Of a DNA stretch of 64,000 nucleotides, positions 23,521-34,409 are shown one piece after another. The translations under genes and the position numbers were made by a program. Every line of letters starts with the position of its first letter. The first letter of the stretch is position 1. The notes under the pieces are model-generated. The model did not search any database and was not told the DNA's origin. It was given only the letters and a program-made list of their open reading frames with translations. Location: positions 744,001-808,000 of the forward strand of contig JALQBC010000005.1 in assembly GCA_023375675.1 (NCBI GenBank), written 5' to 3'. The stretch is from Cytospora piceicola. Taxonomy: Eukaryota; Ascomycota; Sordariomycetes; Diaporthales; Cytosporaceae.

Positions 23521-26349
23521 ATGCCTACCCAAGTCCGTATCTTTACCTTGCCCAAGTCTCTCGGAGAGACTCTCTCGGCGCCCATCCCACATTCCCTTCT
23601 CTCCGGCTCAGTTCCAATCAACGGAGAGAAACCCAACGGGGCCCCAGAGCCTAAAATGGCCCCTGGCATTGGCAGCATGGGATTGAACGGAGACAAGTCC
23701 TACCCGGGCGTCACATATGCCCACCAGGAGAAACTGCCGAAGCTTCCCATCCCAGAACTTGAAAGTTCCTGCAAAAAGTACCTCGCCGCCCTCAAGCCTC
23801 TTCAGTCACCACGGGAGCACTCGGATACCCAGCAAGCTGTCCAGGATTTCCTGAAGCATGAGGGGCCGGAACTACAAGAGAAGTTGAAGAAGTATGCAGA
23901 AGGAAGGACAAGTTATATCGAGCAGTTCTGTGAGTGGCCTTGCCCCTACGTGAGACTGAAGCCCTGCTAACTATCTCAGGGTACGATTCGTACCTGAACT
24001 ATGACAACCCCGTCGTGCTCAACTTGAACCCATTTTTCTTGCTAGAAGATGACCCAACTCCGGCCCGGAACAATCAAGTCACCCGTGCAGCTTCGCTCGT
24101 GGTGTCAGCGTTGGAGTTTGTGCGAGCGGTCCGCAAGGAGGAGCTACCTCCAGACACGATCAGGGGAACACCCCTGGATATGTACCAGTACTCAAGGCTC
24201 TTCGGAACGGCACGAGTACCTACCGATGCTGGTTGCCAAATAGAGCAGGATCCAGAGTCCAAGCACATCATCATAATGTGTCATGGCCAGTTCTACTGGT
24301 TCGATGTACTTGATGACAACTCGGATCTGATCATGACAGAGAGGGATGTGTCAATCAACTTACAAACCATCGTCGACGACGCCGCCCAGACGCCTATCCA
24401 GGATGCTGCAAAGGGGGCATTGGGTGTGCTCAGCACGGAGAACAGGAAAGTCTGGTCTGGATTACGGGACGTCTTGACCGGAGAAGAAGGCTCCAACAAC
24501 GCCGACTGTTTAGGCATCGTCGACTCTGCACTGTTCATCGTCTGTCTTGACTACACCGAGCCCGCGACAGCATCTGCTCTGTGCCAGAATATGCTTTGCG
24601 GTACGAGCGAGATAGAGAAAGGGGTACAGATCGGTACCTGCACAAATCGCTGGTACGACAAACTACAGATCATCGTCTGCAAGAACGGAAGTGCAGGCAT
24701 CAACTTCGAACATACGGGTGTAGACGGCCACACAGTCCTGCGATTTGCTAGCGACGTATACACCGACACGATACTACGATTCGCGAGGACGATAAACGGA
24801 CAAGCACCGACACTATGGGCCTCAACGAGTCCTGATCCCTCGAAACGTGACCCCGACAGTTTCGGCGATGTTAATACCACGCCACACAAATTGGAATGGG
24901 ACATGACCCCGGAGCTGAAGATCGCGGTGCGCTTCGCCGAGACTCGACTGGCCGACCTGATCGAGCAGAACGAGTTCCAGTGCCTCGACTTCCAGGCATA
25001 CGGCAAGAACTTCATCACGTCCATGGGCTTCTCCCCCGACGCCTTCGTCCAGATGGCCTTCCAGGCAGCATACTACGGCCTGTACGGCCGCGTCGAGTGC
25101 ACTTACGAGCCAGCCATGACAAAGATGTACCTCCACGGCCGGACCGAGGCCGTGCGCACCATCTCCCGGGAGTCGGTCAACTTCGTGCAGACCTTCTGGG
25201 CCGACAACCCCGCCGAGCAGAAGGTCGAGGCCCTGAAGAGGGCCTGCCAGACGCACGTGGACAACACCAAGGAGTGTGCCAAGGGCCAGGGCTGCGACAG
25301 GCACATGTACGCGCTGTTCTGCCTCTGGCAGCGGCTCATGGACGGCACCACCACGGCCGGCAGCTCGGGCGGGAGCAGCGGGTACACGAGCCCCGTGGAC
25401 GGCGCCGGAAGCCCCGAGCCCGGGTCGCCCTCCTCGCCGGCGAGCCCGGCGCGGGAGTCGGTCATATCGGCCGACAGCGACGACCAGGCCAACAGCAGCA
25501 GCGGCAACAACATGGTCACGCGGGCGAGGGGCGACAGCACCAACTCGCGCGGGGCCTCGCAGCAGCAGCAGCAGCAGCAGCAGCTGCCGCTGCTCTTCGC
25601 CGACGCGGGCTGGGACAAGCTCAACAACACCATCATGTCGACGTCCAACTGCGGCAACCCGTCCCTGCGGCACTTCGGCTTCGGGCCCGTGTCGGGCGAC
25701 GGGTTCGGGATCGGGTACATCATCAAGGACGAGGGCATCGCCATCTGCGTGTCGAGCAAGCACCGGCAGACGAGGCGGTTCGTCGACACGCTCGAGAGCT
25801 ACCTCCTGGAGATCCGCCGGGTGCTGCGCGTGGCGGGCCGGCACCCCGCGGCCCCGAGGCAGACGCGCGCCCGGGAGATCGACCGCGACCGCCCGGGGCT
25901 GGCGCGGAGGCCGCCCCCCGCCAACAGGCTCAAGAGCAGGGGGAGGCTCATCACCGGCCCGCCGGCCGACGCGCCGGGCCCCCGCGGCGGCCAGAGGCTG
26001 GGGAGCGTGGCTGGCCGGGGCGGCGGGGCGCAGAGCCCGACGGACGAGAGCGTCACGCTCAGTGAGGACGATGAGCTGGGTGGTTGTGAGTGTTTCTTGC
26101 CCCCTTCCCGCTGTTTAACGAGTCCTTTCTTTCTTTCTATTTTTTTTGTTGAGAAAGATGATTGGTACTGTGGAAATAACGGACTGCTGACACTTCACAG
26201 ATGGGTTCTTCGATGCCGGCATGCTCCTTCAAGCTCTGAAGGCACGCGGGCAAGGCGTGGACGCTGGTGAGACCAAGGCCTCTGAGCGGGCTGTTGTTCA
26301 GGCCAGGAGGAGGGATGTTGGCAAGAAGTTGCGGCTGATCGATTACTGA
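23521..26349 (+). CDS. Carnitine O-acetyltransferase, Yat2/FacC type
   Basis: Transfers acetyl groups between CoA and carnitine so that acetyl units can move between cytosol, peroxisome and mitochondrion, as needed for growth on acetate or fatty acids. Three exons: 23521-23929, 23980-26085 and 26201-26349. The 50- and 115-bp introns are GT..AG, and the junctions read EQF/WYDSYLNYDNP and DELGG/YGFFDAGML. The product has 887 residues, in the range of long cytosolic Yat2/FacC forms. The catalytic histidine is in NFEHTGVDGHTV (about H381). Other hallmarks are YGRVECTYEPAMT, RTEAVRTISRESVNF and the acyltransferase C-terminal block FGFGPVSGDGFGIGYIIKD. No organelle targeting signal is obvious. An insertion rich in Gly/Ser/Pro with eight glutamines (nt 25560-25583) interrupts the C-terminal half, and a basic, disordered tail follows. 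Confidence 0.92.
25560..25583 (+). repeat. (CAG)8 polyglutamine tract
   Basis: Eight CAG codons inside the low-complexity insertion of the carnitine acetyltransferase gene, likely polymorphic in length. Confidence 0.9.
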
Positions 26350-27935
26350 AGCATGCACGGCTTCGTCTTTGTCTTTTGGCTTTGGGATCTGGTCTTGTTG
26401 GGCGTTGGCTCAGGACATTTTGTTTTTGGTTATCGAGAAGGGGGCCTCTTCTGTAAGGGCATGTCTGCCACATCATATACCCGCAGAGAAGATTCTGCGC
26501 TCAGCTTTTGCCGCTGTCTATGGAGGTATATTTGATTTTGTGTTTTTGCAGATAGAGAGAATACCTTGTATAGCTTGCACGAGACTGCAGCATGAGGAGA
26601 CAATTCTGCAACTGCCGTTGTTGACATTACTACACAAGTAGATACATGTGTTCCTTTCTTCTCGCTCGCCTTGCTATTCTAGTAACGACTGACACATTTT
26701 CTCTATGCATATAAGTCGCTTCCATCCCCCATATCCTTATATTTCTTTCTATACTCATAAACCATCGGCGCCCCTCATGGACCGGCCGTAACCTTCACTT
26801 TCAACTCCCTACTTAGGTACTTAGAGTCGTCTCTGGTTATGGCAGCTATGTCAGCCAAAGCTTGACGTACCGTAGATAGCCACTCCGTACCAATATCATA
26901 TTCCGGGAAGCATAACAAGAATCGTACAAAGGACGTCCGTGACGCAATTCGCTGTTGTCTATGTCTGTCGTGTCTGTTTCAAGGGCTCATCTGATGGTCA
27001 CCGTCCCGCGGGGAGGCAGTAGATCGCCCTGGTTTCACTGCCTGATCTCAAAGGTCTGGGAGGGATCGTAGGAGGCGTCAACTTGCTGGGCTGTACTTCG
27101 GCCTACAAAAGCCGGTCCTTCACCCTGACATACTTGTCCCATAGGTAGTTCCTGGTCAGGCCTGATCTGCTGACTGCCCGGCTTTCCATGCCTTTTCCCT
27201 CCCTACCTAAGTACTTGGCCCCTCCCTGCCTTCCTCCTCATGACCTGACGACTGCTTCGCCCCAAGATTTCTCACTTTGCCGCCACGGTCGACGATTGAA
27301 AATAGCAAGACAAGAGCAAGGTGAATGATCAACTGCAAGTTGAGGTGATGCCTTCCCTTTGCCTTCCATGCAGAGTGCAGACCTCAGCTATGCGCACGAG
27401 CCTTGTTTCAACCGTGAGATTTGCTAAACGGGCATCTCATGAGAAGTTTCAGCATGTTCACTGAAGCGGATTTCATGACCAAGAGGATCAAGAGTAACAA
27501 GGTGAGCGATGGAGGTGATTAATTGCCAAGGCACCAACTTGGCCCAGGTACTTACGTAAGCAGGCGCGCCGGGTTGTTAACCTTTATTTACCATACTTTA
27601 TTTACCAGTATTTACAGTCCACAACCAGTCAATCAAGTCCAGAGACCGCAATTACCAGGGAAACATCTGCTTTTGTTACACCAGTATTTCTTAAACTACC
27701 TGCGACTGAACGTTCGAGATCAATCAATCCCGACGGAGGTCTTGATTCGGCAACAACACGTCTATCCTTTCTCATAAAATTCATCTCACCATAACCATCA
27801 TCAAATCCATCTGACCCGAACCCTGGCCATACGACCACTCACCTCCGAGCATTGTCTATTGTTGGCCACTTGCTGGTCGTTACGGCTGTGTTAGGATAAA
27901 AGTGGCTGTTATCAGTATTCAACTTGGGATGACAG
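26350..27935. other. Intergenic, no supported gene
   Basis: 3' region of the carnitine acetyltransferase gene and promoter of the zinc-finger gene. It contains two one-mismatch relatives of the recurrent palindrome (TACTTAGGTA at 26810 and TACCTAAGTA at 27204). No reading frame with family resemblance was seen. Confidence 0.6.
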
Positions 27936-29147
27936 ATGTTTTCCGATATCTTCACAACACGAGAGGGACGGGGAAGTCACACTTCAGCTTCGTCCCATCA
28001 ACAGCCGCCTACACTTTCACCTGACCTACCGCGAGTTACATCGGATATTCTCCAGGACCCTCCCGCCCAGAACATTCTTACATCCGATGTCTCCCGCCCA
28101 GTCAACTCAATTGGCCAAAGGGATATAGGCCATGAGGCGCCTCGCGCCCTACAGACACCGGCCAAACAGGCCACCAACCCATTGGAGCCCCACTCCGCTT
28201 CACAGAAACGACCGCATTCTTCCGGTTCGGCGCCGACCCCAGGCCGGTCACGAATAGAGGTCGTGCTCAATGTCTCGCCGTTCAAGTCTGCCCCTGGCCA
28301 GGCGCATTTTTACGACGCAGATGATCTTGAGGACGGGCCGGTCACTTTAGATGTCGCTCCCAAGACGAAGCGAGGACCCAAACCGAAAGCCCACCAAGCC
28401 ATCAAGAATTCCACACCAGCCAACGCAACCACGAAAGGCAAGCGCCCGCGAGGACGTCCTAAAGGCTGGCGTCCGGGCATGCCATCTACCAAAACCGGCC
28501 TTCTCACTGCATCGGCCTACAAGTACCTCGACAAGGACGGCAATGTCAGGATTCCCCCTCCATCGGTGCCCAAGAGCACTGGAGTGAAGCGTAGAGGACG
28601 ACCCCCACGAGATTCGTCACCCACGCCACGGGGGGTCTGGGAGAAGCTCGTTGAACCTCCCCGGTACGTGCCGTTCCTATGTGAGTGGCCGGGCTGCAAG
28701 GCGCAACTGCAGAACATCGAGACTCTTAGGAAGCACATCCGGGTTGTCCACGGGCGGGCCGATCCTTTGGTGTGCCGGTGGTCGGCCTGTGATGGCAGGT
28801 CGGCGGAATTTACGCAAGACTACGAATTCCATGATCATGTCGATGAAGAACATCTTGTTCCGTTTACTTGGCACCTTGGTGATGGACAAATGAATGAGAA
28901 ATCCATAGTGGAGCAGGAGAAGCATTCGGACGAAATGCCGGCTTATTTGTTTGGCACAAACGGCGAGCAGGTGACGCCCTCGGTGGAAAACCAAGAGGTC
29001 GAGGACTTCATGACCTGGCGGGAGAACAGACGGCGGCTCAGGCAGATACTCATGCAGAGAGACGCCAATGCTCCATTGGAGGAGGACGATGATGACAACA
29101 AAGACGAGGATGAGAATGAGGATGACGAGGAGGCTCTTCCGACTTAG
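27936..29147 (+). CDS. AT-hook and C2H2 zinc-finger protein, probable DNA-binding regulator
   Basis: Single exon, 403 residues. The N-terminal 140 residues are Ser/Pro-rich and likely disordered. Three AT-hook-like motifs follow: KRGPKPK (about 145-151), KRPRGRPKG (169-177) and KRRGRPPR (218-225), the GRP core binding the minor groove of AT-rich DNA. Two C2H2 fingers come next: CEWPGC...H-x4-H (C249, C254, H267, H272) and a divergent one, C280, C285, H301, H306. The C-terminus is very acidic (EEDDDDNKDEDENEDDEE) and could act in activation or histone contact. The ATG chosen is the first in a frame that stays open to the stop; an upstream non-coding exon is possible. Nuclear role as regulator or chromatin protein is inferred from the domains. 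Confidence 0.85.
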   Translation: MFSDIFTTREGRGSHTSASSHQQPPTLSPDLPRVTSDILQDPPAQNILTSDVSRPVNSIGQRDIGHEAPRALQTPAKQATNPLEPHSASQKRPHSSGSAPTPGRSRIEVVLNVSPFKSAPGQAHFYDADDLEDGPVTLDVAPKTKRGPKPKAHQAIKNSTPANATTKGKRPRGRPKGWRPGMPSTKTGLLTASAYKYLDKDGNVRIPPPSVPKSTGVKRRGRPPRDSSPTPRGVWEKLVEPPRYVPFLCEWPGCKAQLQNIETLRKHIRVVHGRADPLVCRWSACDGRSAEFTQDYEFHDHVDEEHLVPFTWHLGDGQMNEKSIVEQEKHSDEMPAYLFGTNGEQVTPSVENQEVEDFMTWRENRRRLRQILMQRDANAPLEEDDDDNKDEDENEDDEEALPT

Positions 29148-31095
29148 GGGCGCGGTTTAGGGGCGCACAGAGAACTGGCCTCGTTCCCGAGACTAATTTG
29201 AAAACCTCGGAAGGAAGCAGCTTCTCAGGATTTCCCTCGCAATCTGAAATTGAGCATATCGGCCTCGACCTCAAACCTGCAGCGCATTTTACTCGGTATT
29301 TGCCAAGGGCTTGGCCCTCACTTTCAATCATGGGCCTTTTCTCCAAAGCGCAGCAGATATCGTTCATGTTCACGTTCGTGTACAAATATGTACCCGAGCA
29401 GAATGGCGACGTTCATTCATAATGCGCAACCGCTCGGCGTCATGGGAGATACGAGGGGCATCGAAAGCATTATGGACAGCCATGATCTTACACAGTGGGG
29501 ACGGCGATGAAAAGAGCACGGACGCACAGCATGGTCACTGAGGTTGCGTGTCCGAAACACCGCGCCGGGCGTCGGGGTTTGATGGCATGATCCGGTCAGC
29601 GAGGCGTATCGCTCTTGCTGTCAATGCGACACGGACGCTGTGTCTCCTGAGAGTGATGCTGAGGCTCGTCAGCCTACCGGCTTCAGGGCGGAATTCCAAA
29701 CACCTGACACAGTTCAGCACCTCAGCACAGGGGACATTCCAGCGGATCAACTGGAAATGGGGATCCCAAAATAATGCGCCAGTTACGTCACTCCGTGGAG
29801 CTTGTCTCGTCAAGCCACTGACAAGCGCGACGAAGAGATTCCGACGATCCGGAAGGCGTACGACCAGTATTTATTATCAAAGGCATCAAATAATGAAGTA
29901 TTTTCATCGTCAGGCATCGATCCTCACCAGTATGTTCCGTGGCGATGTCGAGACTCAACAAGGTTTACATGTGTACGTACACAAGTACCGGTAGTAGGGT
30001 GCTTAGGCTACCTAGGTACCTACTCAGGTATTTGTAAGCCAATAAACGTTGCTGCTGGACGTTGAAGATTGGCAAAAACGGACTGAACGGCGATGGCTGG
30101 CGCGAGGCCTGGAAAGGAACAGCTTGGTTAGGAAGGTGGACACTCACATCACCTGCCCTGCCTATCCTGCCTTAAAGCCTTGGAAGGTACGGAAGAATAT
30201 GTAGAGTCACTATCTGCCGGCAAGTATCTCTAGTTCCGAAGTATCTGAAGGTGTGCTCCAAGTCTTCCATTGACGCTTGTAGGGACGTCCCGTCGGCCTT
30301 GAGTTGCTTTGGTGGGTTTGGAGGGAGCTTGTAGATGAGAAGCCGTTGGCGTACCAAGTTTAATTCAGATAGACTTTCCTGTCAAGAAGTGCATCTCTGT
30401 TACATGCGTCCATTAATCATCCATGGATGGTTGGGTGTCTGACGGAACAAGTACAGAATTCTTGAAAATGGGATCCGTAAGTACCTAGCATACGGATTGG
30501 ATGTATGACAGAACCCCCCCATCCACCCTTCTAGGCCTCCCCCCCTCCAATACCCCAAACCCTTGACCAATCCTTTTCGCCTTCCAAGGTCGTATTCCAA
30601 GGAAGGTTGTTTTCACCATTGATCCCCGAATTGATCGTCCCAACATCCCCCTCACTTGCTTAGAAACCCGTCTTCTCTTTCAATCTTCTAATGATTAAAG
30701 TTTTGAAAACATTACCAGAGTGAAGAGACTCCCTAAGTCACTGGGCACGAAGAAGTGAAGCAAGTACAAAGATCAGCCGAGCCCTGGAGATCCAGAAACG
30801 TGGCGCATCTCCTTTTGGGCTCTTCTAGGCTCTTGCTACAGGGAATACCCGCCCAGACTGCCAGAGCACAGAGGCACTCAGCCTGCCTGCCCAGTGTTAT
30901 ACGGGTTATCGAGCTAGGTACCGTCTACCTTGACCCAGGTAGTACCGAGCCCCACCCCTTCGCCAACCCTGTCTCGCCTCGCCTCGCCCAGTGCCCAAAT
31001 CCCCAAATCAACTATCACTGCACTTTCATTTGACCCTCCAGTTGCTCCGTTCTCCTTGTCACTCAACTTAACCAGAACTTGCTCTGGTAAAACCA
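29148..31095. other. 1.9-kb intergenic region, no supported gene
   Basis: It lies between the zinc-finger gene and the NRC-2-like kinase. A 148-codon frame at 29548-29994 starts with GTG, is Arg-rich and has no domain. One TACCTAGGTA palindrome is present. The kinase gene's CT-rich leader (about 30960-31095) is typical of an expressed fungal promoter. Confidence 0.6.
30009..30018. repeat. Palindrome TACCTAGGTA, copy 6
   Basis: Exact copy about 1.1 kb upstream of the NRC-2-like kinase start, followed by the imperfect repeat CCTACTCAGGTA. Confidence 0.7.
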
Positions 31096-33278
31096 ATGCC
31101 TCGACAGTTCACCATCACCACAAACAACCGTTCCCTATCCGCAAAATGGCATCGGCCCCAACAGTCTCATCCTCATGATCCTGAAAACCCGATACCAATA
31201 TCGACACCGCCGAAACCGACTACCACTACCGCTACAACCTCGACTATGCCCTCCACCAAATCCACCAATGGCAACAGCCATTTTCCCCAGAAGTTGAAGA
31301 ACTTCTTCCGAATCAGCACATTCAACGGGGAAAAGCGTCCAGTCGTCCCCGAGTCCCACCCCTCCTACAAATCCGACAGCAAGACATCCTTCCGCCAGTC
31401 CAAATTCTTCTCCACCGTCGGTCGTTTGAGGAGCACCACGACCACTAGCGAAGGTCACCCTCTCGACGAGGCCCTGAGTCCAACTGCCAACGCCAATCCT
31501 TACTTTGCCCATCAGGGCCCGCCTGCCCTGCGACATCACAACGAGGGCTCCGTACCCCCCAGCCCGCCCGATACCCCCGAGTTCAAGATCGACGGCCCTA
31601 ATGGCACCATTGCAGAACAACCCACTGCTGCCACTAAGGAAGAGCTCGCCAGGAAACTGAGAAGGGTCGCCAGCGCCCCCAATGCACAGGGCATGTTTTC
31701 CAATGGAAACGGCAGCGGTGAGCGGCCTGCGACGGCAGAACTGGGTAAGGAGCCACTGGCCGTAAACAAGAGCGCGAGCACCTTGGGACTGGTAGAAACA
31801 AAACATTCAGGCGACCACAATTCCCTTGTGGTGCCTGACACGGATAGCCTTGGGTCTCTCCCTCCTCCCGGCCGGACGCCCCTCGCATTTAGGAGAACAT
31901 ACAGTAGCAACTCTATCAAGGTCCGCAATGTCGAGGTTGGTCCCCAGAGTTTCGACAAGATCAAGTTGATTGGCAAGGGAGATGTCGGCAAGGTCTATCT
32001 CGTCAAGGAGAAGAAGAGCAGCCGGCTATATGCCATGAAAGGTACGTGCTCCCTTCGTCCCCGTCTCGTCATGGTGCCTGTCGGCTGACAAATACCCTCG
32101 CAGTCTTGAGCAAGAAGGAGATGATCAAGCGTAACAAGATCAAGAGAGCCCTTGCCGAGCAAGAGATTCTCGCAACCAGCAACCACCCCTTCATTGTTAC
32201 TCTTTACCACTCGTTCCAGTCCGAGGACTACCTTTATCTGTGTATGGAATACTGCAGCGGTGGAGAGTTCTTCAGGGCTCTACAAACCCGGCCAGGCAAA
32301 TGCATCCCGGAGGATGACGCGCGATTCTATGCCGCCGAGGTCACTGCAGCGTTAGAATATCTTCACCTTATGGGTTTCATCTACCGGGATCTGAAGCCAG
32401 AGAGTAAGCCACAGAGAAGACATTGTCTCGGGAAACCACATGCTAACCCGAACTCCAGACATTCTACTACACCAGTCTGGCCACATCATGCTGTCAGATT
32501 TCGACTTGTCAAAGCAGTCTGACCCAGGTGGCAAGCCGACTATGATTGTTGGCAAGAACGGAGCCAGCACAACCTCGCTACCCACGATCGACACCAAGTC
32601 TTGCATTGCCAATTTCCGCACCAACTCATTCGTTGGAACAGAGGAGTACATTGCACCCGAAGTCATCAAAGGAAGCGGCCACACAAGTGCCGTCGACTGG
32701 TGGACTCTGGGTATCTTGATCTATGAGATGTTATACGGCACAACCCCCTTCAAGGGAAAGAACCGAAATGCAACGTTCGCGAATATCCTTAGGGAGGACA
32801 TCCCATTCCCAGATCACTCGGGTGCGCCTCAAATATCAAAGTGAGTTCTCCCAAAGAGGCAAAGACAGAGGGATGGCCATGCTAACGTTTGTCTAGTCTC
32901 TGCAAATCTCTGATACGCAAGCTGCTCATCAAGGACGAGAACCGTCGGCTGGGCGCCCGTGCCGGAGCCTCAGATATCAAGATGCACCCATTCTTCAGAA
33001 CGACACAATGGGCTCTCATCCGCCACATGAAGCCCCCAATTGTTCCCAACCAGGGACGAGGCATCGACACTATCAACTTCCGCAACGTTAAGGAGAGCGA
33101 CAGCGTGGATATTAGCACATCAAGACCGATGCCGCTGAAGGGCGTCCCCTTGGATAGTGGCCTGGCAACCCCTGGTGGTGAGGTCGTCGATCCCTTCGAG
33201 GAGTTCAACAGCGTCACGCTGCACCACGATGGTGATGACCATGATTCTGATATTGGATACGACTCATCACCACACTGA
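31096..33278 (+). CDS. nrc-2: NRC-2/Fpk1-type AGC protein kinase
   Basis: Orthologue of Neurospora NRC-2 and yeast Fpk1/Fpk2, which phosphorylate plasma-membrane flippases and influence polarity and conidiation. Four exons: 31096-32041, 32104-32403, 32459-32840 and 32897-33278. Introns are 62, 55 and 56 bp, and exon junctions preserve the kinase motifs. The product has 669 residues. The first ~285 residues are Ser/Thr/Pro-rich and disordered. The kinase domain has the Gly loop GKGDVG (293-298), Lys in YAMK (about 315), catalytic loop YRDLKPEN (D411), metal-binding DFD in place of DFG (429-431), and APEVI. The long activation-segment insertion ([16 protein letters not shown]...) is typical of this AGC subfamily, like plant AGCVIII kinases. 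The AGC tail includes [11 protein letters not shown]. In Fpk1-type kinases the DFD variant is normal. Confidence 0.93.
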
Positions 33279-34409
33279 AGTGCCGGCAGGGAAGAGGGTT
33301 TGAGTCGTCTCGGTGTCTAAGCCCACTATTCACAGGTCATTCACGGATCAATGGCACCAGGCTTGACACTCTTCGCCTCCGATTTCGACTACACCGTTCG
33401 AAGTCTGGCGCGACTCCTTCTCAATGATGAAAGATATATTAGCGTGGGGATGTTGCGATGATTCACCCGCGTTCGACGGATACCGTTTTGCAAAAGGAGG
33501 GGTGTGGTTGGGCTCTTACGCGAACTGTATGAAGACGGGTAATAAGGAGCGACCGGAACCCCAAAGTCGTAGTGGTAATGGACGACTGTGCTACCTTCCT
33601 CACAGCTTTTCCTTGTGACGCTCATTCAAGGAGGGTGTGGGGAAGAAGGTTGGGCAAGATTCTGCAGGTGGCGGGTGCAGAGGGGAAAGGATATTAGCAT
33701 CATGGCGTCTTCCGGTTAAGGCGTTCTGGATGAGAGACTTAGGGCAAAACGGTATCGAGCAACTCTCTGCTCTCCTCAACATCTCTCCTGTCATGTGCAC
33801 CATGCCTCAGCTGTCTGCGATTTGATGAGTGGTATCATGAAAAGGATACAACAGTGTCAGTGCTTAGCCTGCCTGGATGTCAATGTTATCTCGCCATGGC
33901 GCAGCCTCAACCAGCCTTATGCGGTGAGAAGACGGGTACATGACGGGAGGGTAGATGGGTGCAGCAGGAACCTGATTTGATCATGCTTACTTGGGAGGTG
34001 AGCTGTTTATACCACAATTGCGGGCTAGATTGTTTCCAGCTAAATGACACTTTTCGTGGTTTTCTATCACAGTGCACCTACTGCTTCTCTGCTCTTGTTC
34101 GTTTCGCACTACTGCTGCAGCTGATGTCTTTGCTCAGCTGGCCAAGGTCAGCCTGCAGCCATGTCTCAGCCTCATGTATCACACCAACGCCCACCCTCTC
34201 CCAGTCGGTAGCATTTAGGAATCAACTTTGAAAGTAAAGGTTTTGACACTACATCTTCACGGTTCATAATGAACAGTCGTGACACGGATGCACCTGTCTC
34301 TTAAGGAACATCCAAAAGCCGCCGAGAGCGACCAGAACGCTGCTGCTCATCGTCGCCGTCCTCTCCGGAACAGGGCCCGAGGAGCAACGGAGCGCCAGCG
34401 TCGCCACCA
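33279..34409. other. Intergenic, no supported gene
   Basis: 3' region of the kinase gene and promoter of the CorA-like gene. Frames of 60-90 codons occur on both strands but lack any recognisable feature. Confidence 0.6.

Noticed and set aside
24822..25844. 340-codon minus-strand frame opposite the carnitine acetyltransferase gene
   Set aside because: Composition (Val/Ala/Arg/Pro-rich, no domain) is what the GC-rich third positions of the real gene produce on the opposite strand; the plus-strand frame has the full acyltransferase motif set.
24896..26065. 389-codon alternative plus-strand frame overlapping the carnitine acetyltransferase
   Set aside because: Arg/Ala/Gln-rich shadow frame with no domain; it arises from GC-rich codon bias of the true frame.
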